Shown in pieces: positions 34,432 through 41,980 of a stretch of DNA of 45,823 bases. The notes beneath the pieces were generated by a model. That model was not told the origin of the DNA and ran no database searches. It worked only from the letters and a program-made list of their open reading frames with translations. Origin of the DNA: Allorhodopirellula solitaria. GTDB lineage: Bacteria; Planctomycetota; Planctomycetia; Pirellulales; Pirellulaceae. Made by a program: the position numbers and the translations under genes. The stretch covers positions 1 through 45,823 of the forward strand of contig NZ_SJPK01000023.1 of NCBI RefSeq assembly GCF_007859855.1, given 5' to 3'. Position 1 is the first letter of the stretch. Every line of letters starts with the position of its first letter.

Positions 34432-36122
34432 ACGCAACCTACGCATTGACGAAGTACGCCTGGACCCGGTATCGGATTTTTCTGCTGCTCCTCTTTTCGG
34501 CTTTGCTTGTTTCGGCCATTTTCACGCCGCTGCTCTGGATTTCGCGAGCACCGATGTGGTTGGCGAGAATGACAGCGAGCGTTGGCTACCTCGCGTTGCT
34601 CTCTGGCCTGTTCGGTTCGCTCGCCCTGTTCGGATTTTCGCGCAAATCAAGCTTGCTCGACCCGACCAGCGGCTACGATCCATGGCTACTTCGCCAACCG
34701 ATCGTCAACTGGAAGCTCGCTATCATCCCGGCCGGATTGATCACCGCTTGGATTTCAATGCTGTGGGCGATTGTCTTGCTCATCGTCCAGATGTTTGGAG
34801 GTCAGGACATCCCGCCCTTTGCACTGGTGATCGTTCCTCAATCGCTCGGCATGTCGGCGTGTGCGATTGCCATGTGTTCTCTCGTGTGGATGCCCTTTCG
34901 CGCCGCATGGCTGCGGATCGCGTTACTGATTGTCGCCATTCCAATGTTGTATTTCGTTGGCTTGGGGGCGATGATCGTGTTCGCGAGTATTCCAGAATGG
35001 ATGCCATGGGCAGCCTTCGGGATCGTGGCCTGCTACATCGCGTCGATTGCGATTGCCTACTCCAGCGTGAAGCTCGCTCGGGTCGCGGCGTTCCAGCAGA
35101 CAGATTCCCAGCAGACAGGGTCCCAGCAATCCAAGTTCACGACAGCGGCTGCCTGCGATCGGGCAGTGGCGGCAACCTCACGGTCTTTCCCCGGCTGTGT
35201 GGACGCACTGGACTGGTACGACAGCAAGCGATCCCGTGCAACGAAGTTACGGCAGGTATTGATGATTTCCCCCGTCATCGCCATTTTGATTTTTCTTGTG
35301 CCGTTTTCATCCGTCACTGCGATCATCACCTTGATGTTCGTCACGATCATCGTCGGCTGGACCGTGTCTGCAAGGTTTGAGCCGACGGTGTGGGGAGCCC
35401 GCAGCTCGCTGCCGAGCTATCTGATCGCTAGCCCATTGCCCACGCGGACGATCGCCTGGGTGCGGCTGCGTGCCTACTTGAGGGAATACCCTGCCGCGAT
35501 AGGCGTCATGACTCTGCTGTGGATGACTTGTTTCATTTGGCCGAGCAACCGCGTGGCCGCCTCGCAGTGGTGGACCCAGCTCGCAGCAGACAGTGCGTCG
35601 TCGCTGACTCCCCTACGAATCGTCGTCGCGATTTATCTCGCCATCTTGGTAACCATGCTTGGGCTCACTCTACGCCAAGGCTGCGTCTTGCTCAGAGGTA
35701 GGCAATCGCTCGTTTTGTGGACGATCGGAGTCGTCTGCATGGCGAGCATCGTTACCCTGATCAGTTGCTTGAGCTGGTTTATGCAGCAAGGGGACTGGGA
35801 ACACGTCCGCCGCAGCCTCGACGATTGGCTGCAGTGGTCCTACCAGCTCTTCTATCTCGCTATCGTCGCCAAGTTGCTCTTTGATGCCAGCGTGGTCTGG
35901 CTGGCGAGCAAGAACATGTTCTCGTGGCGTGAGCTTGCCTCGGGGATCACCGGGTGGTGTGTCGCAGTGGTTTTGGCAGCGGTGGCTTGGTACGCCCTCT
36001 GGCCACTCGGTGGCGTGCGGTTTGTCACGGTGTTGATGGCGACATCGCTGGCGATCCCGCTATCGGTTTGGTTTGCCGGGCCGCTGGCCGTCCGAGCCAA
36101 CCGTCACCATCAGGTAACATAG
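34428..36122 (+). CDS. ABC transporter permease
   Basis: The 564-residue integral membrane protein has about a dozen hydrophobic segments, starting with RIFLLLLFSALLVSAIFTPL and ending near GPLAVRANRHH. No signature binding residues are visible. ATG at 34428 follows GGAGGAG at 34413-34419 and overlaps the ATPase stop by four bases; the earlier in-frame start at 34353 lies deep in the ATPase gene. It is the membrane partner of the ATPase. The gene's stop codon merges with the palindrome at 36122. Confidence 0.88.
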   Translation: MNATYALTKYAWTRYRIFLLLLFSALLVSAIFTPLLWISRAPMWLARMTASVGYLALLSGLFGSLALFGFSRKSSLLDPTSGYDPWLLRQPIVNWKLAIIPAGLITAWISMLWAIVLLIVQMFGGQDIPPFALVIVPQSLGMSACAIAMCSLVWMPFRAAWLRIALLIVAIPMLYFVGLGAMIVFASIPEWMPWAAFGIVACYIASIAIAYSSVKLARVAAFQQTDSQQTGSQQSKFTTAAACDRAVAATSRSFPGCVDALDWYDSKRSRATKLRQVLMISPVIAILIFLVPFSSVTAIITLMFVTIIVGWTVSARFEPTVWGARSSLPSYLIASPLPTRTIAWVRLRAYLREYPAAIGVMTLLWMTCFIWPSNRVAASQWWTQLAADSASSLTPLRIVVAIYLAILVTMLGLTLRQGCVLLRGRQSLVLWTIGVVCMASIVTLISCLSWFMQQGDWEHVRRSLDDWLQWSYQLFYLAIVAKLLFDASVVWLASKNMFSWRELASGITGWCVAVVLAAVAWYALWPLGGVRFVTVLMATSLAIPLSVWFAGPLAVRANRHHQVT

Positions 36123-36162
36123 GCTTCCAGCCTGTGTGGATAAAATTCACAGGCTGGAAGCC
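36122..36162. repeat. perfect 15-bp inverted repeat between convergent genes (family D)
   Basis: Arms GGCTTCCAGCCTGTG (36122-36136) and CACAGGCTGGAAGCC (36148-36162) pair perfectly around an 11-base AT-rich loop. The left arm begins at the last base of the permease stop codon and the right arm lies 32 bases from the stop of the convergent DUF1559 gene. One arm also occurs alone at 38518-38532. A bidirectional terminator role is likely. Confidence 0.85.
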
Positions 36163-36194
36163 AATGCCATGTTTTCAGAGCAGAGAAGATCTGT

Positions 36195-37427
36195 TTAGAA
36201 CTCGCCAGTGACCTCGCGGAGCGCTCGGGTGCCCAGGGCTCCCCATAAACCATAGGGACTTGGTTGGCCTGGTGCGCGAGCGCCGCTGGCTCCCCACCAG
36301 ATGTTTCCGGCTTTGGGGTTTCCCGCTTCGATGGAATCGGTGATGAATTTGACCGCGCCATCGCCCATCAGGACATGCACACCACCTTGATGCCGGCTGC
36401 TCGGGGGCGCCCCGGTTTCTCGCCAAGTTCCATTGCCATGCGTACAGAGCGGGCTATTGGGAGGCAGGATTGTCGTGATTCCGGTGTTGATGGTGTAGCC
36501 GCTGGCCCATTTCAGACCTCGTTGTTGCTGGCTGCCACCACTCAAAGGTGCGCCGGACTGCCAAAATTGTGGTCGGTTCGGATCGACGTAATTGCGGCAT
36601 CGTGAAGGGTCGTTGATGATGCTACCGCCACTGCTGCCGTTGACAGCCTGGCTGGTCGCGTGGCGATCACCGAGGTCGGTATTGAGTTCACCCGCCATGA
36701 TCGTATTGGCGAGACCGTCGAGTACATCGCGAAAACGCATCGCGTTTCGCGGAAAGAACATCCCCCGACAACTGGTCCGGGCACGCGGTAAACGAACGGC
36801 GTTGACCGTCCCGTTCTGATTAATTCCCCCATCATTTTGCAACCCCAGAGCGTCTCCCACGCAAACTCCGTAATTGGTTCGGCCCTGTCCAGGCAACCCT
36901 GTGCCGGGGTCACTTGGACAACGAAAGGTAGGAATATCCGTCATCCAGGGGTCGTAGCGATAAGTCCCCTGCTGGCTCAGGTTGATGTCGGGATTGGGAC
37001 CCATTGCGCTAAAATAGTAAGTCCCCGCAGCCGACGGTGGATCCGTCACGGCAAAGCGGTTGCTGATTTGTTGCCAGAGAGGTTGCTGTTCGATGAAAGC
37101 GGTGAGCGGTACCAGGGCGCTCAGGTTATTGAGGTTGTTGCCACCGTGCGTCCCGTTGATTGTAGTAGGCACGCGTGACTGTGGGTCATTGTTGCCAAAG
37201 ACCAGTGACGTTCCGCCGCGTTGCACCGGCAGTTGCTGGAAGGCCGAATGGTAGTTGTGTAGTCCCAAACCAATCTGTTTGACGTTGTTACTGCAACTCA
37301 TTCGCCGGGCGGCCTCACGCGCCGCTTGTACGGCGGGAAGCAACAATCCCACCAAGACTCCGATGATGGCAATCACCACCAATAACTCAACGAGTGTGAA
37401 TCCGACACGCGTTTGACGATTAGCCAT
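36195..37427 (-). CDS. DUF1559 protein with type IV pilin-like N-terminus
   Basis: This 410-residue protein has the prepilin-like MANRQTRVG start, [20 protein letters not shown] as the helix, and the family block [20 protein letters not shown]. The C-terminal H-X9-DG element appears as [17 protein letters not shown]. The first half is very similar to the DUF1559 protein at 13071-14240, and the two probably descend from a common ancestor by duplication within the family expansion typical of planctomycetes. The gene for a mini-lipoprotein lies 174 bases upstream on the same strand. Confidence 0.93.
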   Translation of the reverse strand: MANRQTRVGFTLVELLVVIAIIGVLVGLLLPAVQAAREAARRMSCSNNVKQIGLGLHNYHSAFQQLPVQRGGTSLVFGNNDPQSRVPTTINGTHGGNNLNNLSALVPLTAFIEQQPLWQQISNRFAVTDPPSAAGTYYFSAMGPNPDINLSQQGTYRYDPWMTDIPTFRCPSDPGTGLPGQGRTNYGVCVGDALGLQNDGGINQNGTVNAVRLPRARTSCRGMFFPRNAMRFRDVLDGLANTIMAGELNTDLGDRHATSQAVNGSSGGSIINDPSRCRNYVDPNRPQFWQSGAPLSGGSQQQRGLKWASGYTINTGITTILPPNSPLCTHGNGTWRETGAPPSSRHQGGVHVLMGDGAVKFITDSIEAGNPKAGNIWWGASGARAPGQPSPYGLWGALGTRALREVTGEF

Positions 37428-37601
37428 TGCACTGTCTCCAAAAAAGAAAAAATATGACGAGGGGGCGCAAGCTTAAACGTAGCCTGCCGATCCCTCCGTG
37501 CACAAGAAAATTCAGGCTGAGTCGATCGCCAGCAACGTGATGATCGCTCAGCGCCGACCAACACAACACCCCGGTGGGATACTTCGATTCGACCGAACCA
37601 G

Positions 37602-37817
37602 TCATTGTGTCGGTGCGAGTTCCTCGGACATCTGATACTGCTCCTCCTCGCTGGGAGCCTTGTCTTCATCGCTAACCACAGCATCGGGGTTCTCTGCCAG
37701 GTAGTCCTGGATCTCATTGGTCGATGCATTGGGGGTGGGCTCGCCGGAACAGCCAACCAGTAACAGTGGAGCAATCAGGGCGGCAGATCGGAACCGTCGC
37801 CAAAAGATAGAACGCAT
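37602..37817 (-). CDS. mini-lipoprotein paired with DUF1559 protein
   Basis: The 71-residue product begins MRSIFWRRFRSAALIAPLLL and has VGC as a lipobox (cysteine about 23), followed by an acidic tail (NEIQDYLAENPDAVVSDEDK). ATG at 37815-37817 is chosen from the signal-peptide fit; an open frame continues upstream to 38357 but crosses the family E repeat and is not credible as protein. It precedes the DUF1559 gene on the same strand, whereas at the other locus the lipoprotein follows it. Confidence 0.75.
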   Translation of the reverse strand: MRSIFWRRFRSAALIAPLLLVGCSGEPTPNASTNEIQDYLAENPDAVVSDEDKAPSEEEQYQMSEELAPTQ

Positions 37818-37957
37818 CTTATAATGTCGCGAAAAAAAGAATGAAGCTTCACATTTGGTTACTCCCACAGCAATGGGGGGAATAACCAATACGCACCCGC
37901 TATTGTACCCGGCCGACTCGCCGCTGCACACCGTTTTCAGTAACATAAAACGACACA

Positions 37958-38037
37958 AAACCACGTAAATGAGGTTCATCCGACCGAAGCGTGCGCAGAG
38001 CACAGCGGAAGGTTTTTTGAGGCATGGCTCTCGTATC
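37958..38037 (-). repeat. family E repeat, copy 1
   Basis: Read on the minus strand it contains GATACGAGAGCCATGCCTC, then GCGCACGCTTCGGTCGGATG and CTCATTTACG. The same order appears, diverged, at 38247-38300 and at 41752-41822. One frame gives ALRTLRSDEPHLRG, so it may be a decayed coding element, a small mobile sequence or a structured RNA. Confidence 0.6.
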
Positions 38038-38246
38038 CAATGATCGTTCAAAAATGCGTCCCTGACGAACAAACGCTCGCCAGGGACCGACAACACCATT
38101 GGCGTACCGCTTTTGCAGGGAAACGCTGGCGACCGAGATATCCCTTGCCAAGCCAGCACCTCTGCAGAGCTCGGCTCCGTTTCTCCCGGCAGTGCCAGTC
38201 TAACATTGATAATCACATCCCACAAATAAATCCTTCGATACGGGAG

Positions 38247-38300
38247 CCATGCCTTGAAAACCTCGGGCGCACGCTTCCGTCGGATCAGCCGTAAATGAAG
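38247..38300 (+). repeat. family E repeat, copy 2 (inverted relative to copy 1)
   Basis: GATACGGGAGCCATGCCTTG, GCGCACGCTTCCGTCGGATC and CGTAAATGAAG follow the same order as copy 1 but on the plus strand. About 210 bases separate the two arms. Confidence 0.55.
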
Positions 38301-38631
38301 AGAGCATGGGGGACGGAAAGCTGGTGCTCGGTCAGTCGCTACGCAGCGAGAACTCATCAGCCAAACGCATCGTGTGGCAACGGTCTTGGAAAAAACGACT
38401 GGTTTCCTCGTATTCGCGATTCGCCCACATCGTCACCCGCTGGCACAAGAGTCGAAATTTTCAGCAGAGCTCGGCTCATGCGGCTTTGCGAATCTGCTCA
38501 GGGACGGGCGCGGCTTACACAGGCTGGAAGCCTATGCTACTGCCGTTTGCCGGGTTGGTGGGATTGTTAAAAAGACTATCATGGTGGGGGTCGAAGTCAT
38601 CTTCCTCTTCCACAGCACTCTGAGCGCATCC

Positions 38632-39063
38632 ATGCAAGGTATCGTTTCGGTTATCGGTCGCATCCTGATTGCGACAATCTTCTTGCTCAGTGCCGTGGGA
38701 AACAAGATCCCTAATTTCAATCAGGTTTGCGAGCACATGGCGGCCGCAGGTGTGCCTCAGCCCAAAGTGATGCTGGCCGGTGCGATCGTCTTTTTGATCG
38801 CTGGCGGGTTGTCGCTGATCGCTGGCTACAAGGCTCGAATCGGTGCCACCCTGTTATTGGTGTTCCTGGTCCTGGCGACCTATTACTTCCACGACTTCTG
38901 GACCCTCGAAGGCGCCGAGCGTCAGACACAGATGATTCAGTTCATGAAGAATCTCGCGTTGATGGGCACGATGCTGTTCGTCATCGCCAATGGATCAGGG
39001 GCCTTCAGCCTCGACAACCGCGAACCAGCAGATGAGAAACGGAAGAGGTCCGGCGATTTCTAG
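38632..39063 (+). CDS. DoxX-family membrane protein
   Basis: The 143-residue protein has four hydrophobic segments (about 5-25, 45-65, 70-90 and 105-125) and a DoxX-like opening (VSVIGRILIATIFLLSAVGN, then HMAAAGVPQPKVML). DoxX proteins are small inner membrane proteins, in some cases linked to quinol oxidases or redox stress; the function here is not fixed. ATG at 38632 is chosen because it puts the first helix at the N-terminus; frames from 38374 or 38581 would include unlikely leader sequence crossing repeats. The cardiolipin synthase-like gene follows after 39 bases. Confidence 0.85.
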   Translation: MQGIVSVIGRILIATIFLLSAVGNKIPNFNQVCEHMAAAGVPQPKVMLAGAIVFLIAGGLSLIAGYKARIGATLLLVFLVLATYYFHDFWTLEGAERQTQMIQFMKNLALMGTMLFVIANGSGAFSLDNREPADEKRKRSGDF

Positions 39064-39102
39064 AACCTCTGGCTTCCCGATGACTGCGGAGCGAAGGGTA
39101 CC

Positions 39103-40488
39103 ATGATTTGGATTGTCGCCTATCTCAGCTCCGTCGCTGGCGCCTTCCTGACCATCATCGCCATGACGATCATACGCCACCAAGAGCGTCATAGTGTTGG
39201 TAAGGTGGGATGGATGGGACTCGTCCTGCTCTCGCCCCCGGTCGGGTTACTGTTGTTCCTATGGCTCGGTGGCCGCAAGGTCTCGGCCGAGCACGAGTCT
39301 CGTGGGTTGGTCGATATGCCGCGGCAACCGGAATCCGACGATCGCCCCGACACGGCCCTCGAACGCATGTTGCTGTCGCGGGATCTCTGCCTACCTACCG
39401 AAAAAAACCGCGTCCGCATCCTCACCGACGTCCGCGACGTGCGTCAGGCGTTCTTGGACCTAATCGAAAGCGGCAAGGAGGCGATCTACATCACGACGTT
39501 CATCCTCGATGACAAACAAACCAGTAGCCTGATTGTCGATCGTCTTTGTGAGAAGGCGCGGGCGGGTGTTCAGGTACGGCTGCTCGTCGACGGTTTCGGT
39601 TCTTTCATGGTACCCGAAGAGCAACTGCAGAGGCTTCGCGACGCGGGCGGCCGGGCGGTACGATTCAAAGCGATGTCGCAGCTCTCCCGATTGGCCTACC
39701 TGAACTTTCGCAACCACCGCAAACTCGCCGTCTGTGATGGCCAGCGAGCAATTTTGGGCGGCGCCAATATCGTCGAAGATGAGATGACCGATGGCGACGC
39801 CGAGGATACCTGGATCGATTTAAGCCTGTGGATCGAAGGCCCAGCGGCACCACAGTTGCAATCCGTGTTCTGCAGCGATTGGAACTTTGAAACCGAGGAG
39901 GAACTACCCCCAGCGAAACTCGAAGATGCCGAGGCAATCGAAGGCGAGCCCACTTCGCAGCTCACCGTGATGCCGATCGGGCCAGACGGCCCGGCCGAAA
40001 TCCTCGATGATTTCTGGCAGTTTGCCATCCATCATGCCGAGAAACGCATTTGGATTTGCACACCCTACTGTGTGCCCCCGCCCAGTGCGATGCGGGCCCT
40101 CGAACTGGCCTGTCGCCGCGGCATCGATGTGCGGATCATGGTGCCCCAAGTCAGCGACTTGCGCCCTGTCGATTATGCTCGCTATGACTACTTCCGCGAT
40201 CTCGTCGAACATGGCGGGCGAGTCTTTCGCTATGGCGGCGGGATGGTGCACGCGAAACTTGGCATCGTCGATGACATGACCGCGCTGGTCGGCTCGGCGA
40301 ACTTCGATGTCCGCTCGTTCTTTCTCAACTACGAACTGTCCGTCGTCGTGCACGACCAACCCACCATCGAAAGACTGAGCGATTGGTATGCGGACTTGAT
40401 GGACAAGTGCGAGGAAGGTGTGACCGACCAATCCACCTTCCGAGCCATGATGGCCACCACCGTGCGACTGTTCGCGTCGGAACTGTAA
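39103..40488 (+). CDS. cls: cardiolipin synthase-like phospholipase D protein
   Basis: Cardiolipin synthases join two phosphatidylglycerol molecules at the membrane. This 461-residue protein has two N-terminal membrane helices (about 3-25 and 37-56) and two PLD catalytic motifs: NHRKLAVCDGQRAILGGANI near 202 (H-x-K-x4-D) and VHAKLGIVDDMTALVGSANF near 378. The length and layout match bacterial Cls. ATG at 39103 gives the standard membrane start. The 3' end is followed after 22 bases by a family A repeat. Other PLD-family activities remain possible. Confidence 0.92.
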   Translation: MIWIVAYLSSVAGAFLTIIAMTIIRHQERHSVGKVGWMGLVLLSPPVGLLLFLWLGGRKVSAEHESRGLVDMPRQPESDDRPDTALERMLLSRDLCLPTEKNRVRILTDVRDVRQAFLDLIESGKEAIYITTFILDDKQTSSLIVDRLCEKARAGVQVRLLVDGFGSFMVPEEQLQRLRDAGGRAVRFKAMSQLSRLAYLNFRNHRKLAVCDGQRAILGGANIVEDEMTDGDAEDTWIDLSLWIEGPAAPQLQSVFCSDWNFETEEELPPAKLEDAEAIEGEPTSQLTVMPIGPDGPAEILDDFWQFAIHHAEKRIWICTPYCVPPPSAMRALELACRRGIDVRIMVPQVSDLRPVDYARYDYFRDLVEHGGRVFRYGGGMVHAKLGIVDDMTALVGSANFDVRSFFLNYELSVVVHDQPTIERLSDWYADLMDKCEEGVTDQSTFRAMMATTVRLFASEL

Positions 40489-40510
40489 ATCAACTTGACT
40501 GCCATTTGAA

Positions 40511-40610
40511 AGGGCGAACATGAGGGCCACCCCGTTGGGGCTACCGAAATATTTCGCTATCCAAACCCAGGGCGATGCCCTGGGCTTTCATACAGCCGCC
40601 CCGTTGGGGC
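40511..40610 (+). repeat. palindromic repeat family A, copy 3
   Basis: CCCCGTTGGGG (40530-40540), CCCAGGGCGATGCCCTGGG (40566-40584) and GCCCCGTTGGGGC (40598-40610) form three successive hairpins. The first two match, in reverse complement, the copy at 470-541. It begins about 22 bases after the cls stop codon. The rest of 40611-40798 has no gene. Confidence 0.8.
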
Positions 40611-40798
40611 TCGAGAACGCCGAATGAAGAGAATCGACGTCCCATGCAGGGGCCTGCAATCACCTCACCCGAGGTTCCCTGCGGGCATCGCGGCAAACGA
40701 GCTGGGAACTCGCCATCCCTAGCTGTACAATGAATTGCAAATCGAAATCACGGAAGCAGAGACAACTGAAAATGCCAGTCACCGCAGGGGAGCCAACG

Positions 40799-41419
40799 AT
40801 GAGTGCTGCTGGGCAACCTGAATTCACCACGGTCGACGAGTATCTGGCCGCCGAGGAATTGTCGGACACCAAGAGCGAGTACATTGACGGCTGGGTGCGC
40901 GCGATGTCGGGAGCGACGGTCCGTCATAATGTCGTGAAGATGAATTGTGGACTAGCCATTGGCAGTTCGCTCAAAGGCAAGCCTTGCCGACCCTTTGACT
41001 CCGATATGAAGCTCCGCATCACCCAGCAGCATTCAAAGCGGTTCTATTACCCTGATCTTCAGGTCATTTGCAAAAGCAACGCTCCTACGGATCTGTTTCA
41101 GGACCAACCGATTTTGATCATCGAAGTCCTGTCACCATCGACTCGTGCCTATGACCTGGATGAAAAGCTCAATGTCTACTTGAAGATCGCGTCACTGGAA
41201 TGCTACGTCATCTTGGAACAACACATCCCGTTCGCGATCGCCATGCGGCGAACCAGCGACGGTTTCTTGCGAGAGACCTACGAGGGGATCGACACCAAGA
41301 TTGACTTCCCGTTCATTGACTGCACCTTGCCGATGAGCGACGCCTACGACGGTGTCGAATTCACCGCCAGTGGCGTACAAGAAACTGAAGAGGACTACGA
41401 CGCGGCGAGAAATGAGTAA
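40799..41419 (+). CDS. Uma2-family putative restriction-type endonuclease
   Basis: Uma2 (DUF820) proteins have a PD-(D/E)xK nuclease fold, are widespread in cyanobacteria and planctomycetes, and have unclear roles. The 206-residue protein has TTVDEYLAAEELSDTKSEYI and DGWVRAMSGATVRHNVVKMN at the N-terminus and the catalytic-core strands YYPDLQVIC and ILIIEVLSPSTRAYDLDEKL, giving the conserved Asp, Glu and Lys. ATG at 40799 is supported by GGGGAG at 40786-40791; ATGs at 40730 and 40772 are weaker. No methyltransferase or transposon gene is beside it. Confidence 0.9.
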   Translation: MSAAGQPEFTTVDEYLAAEELSDTKSEYIDGWVRAMSGATVRHNVVKMNCGLAIGSSLKGKPCRPFDSDMKLRITQQHSKRFYYPDLQVICKSNAPTDLFQDQPILIIEVLSPSTRAYDLDEKLNVYLKIASLECYVILEQHIPFAIAMRRTSDGFLRETYEGIDTKIDFPFIDCTLPMSDAYDGVEFTASGVQETEEDYDAARNE

Positions 41420-41980
41420 TGCTGAGTTGGATTCGCTCAAACTCAGCGTGATCGGAGGATCAGATGGAAGTGATTTGACAGAATCGCAGAGGCGCAAAGA
41501 TCAGCCCTTGATTGGATTGGTCGCGTCGATAAAAGCGGCACCGCATGCTTGCGAGTGACGCCCTGACTGTTTTAGCGATGATTCGATGGGACGCACGGGG
41601 AGCTGTTCCCTGCTCGCAGTGCCCCAGATTGGAGGCGAGCCACCGCTCGGATTGATTGAGTGGTCAGGTGCAAGAAAAAGCGAAGGATGGGCGTTTTCCA
41701 AATGCGGGAAAGGAGCCGGGACTCGAATCTGAAAAGGAGCTTGAATGATTCATTCGAGTTCCTCTGACCGAAGCGTGCGAAGGTACATGATGTAAGGTCT
41801 CCTGAGGCATCTTTCAACTACACGAATTCGCTGAACAAACTGCCCCGCTCTTGCCTGTTGCCAGAACAAAAAACGCTTAACCATCGTGCCGTTGTAAGCT
41901 TGTGTCGAATGAGCCCCGAAATGCCAAGAAAAGAGCGAAAGGGCACGGATAGACCTTGCCTGCCCCATTGGGCTGTACGG
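41420..41980. other. gene-free stretch with a family E repeat
   Basis: No supportable gene lies between the Uma2 gene and the convergent M56 gene. At about 41752-41822 (minus orientation) GATGCCTCAGG, GCACGCTTCGGTCAGAGG and CTCGAATG follow the family E order seen at 37958-38037. Short ORFs here lack support. Confidence 0.55.

Larger units (their letters stand above)
37818..38631. other. gene-free stretch with inverted pair of family E repeats
   Basis: No gene is supportable between the lipoprotein and the DoxX gene. Two family E copies sit in inverted orientation at about 37958-38037 (minus) and 38247-38300 (plus), a family D arm lies at 38518-38532, and the short motif GCAGAGCTCGGCTC occurs at about 38164 and 38464. 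Weak ORFs here (for example 37900-38151) are readings of the repeat. Confidence 0.6.

Noticed and set aside
37602..38357. A 251-codon frame including the mini-lipoprotein
   Set aside because: Its upstream two thirds cross the family E repeat and lack features; the signal peptide starts at 37817.
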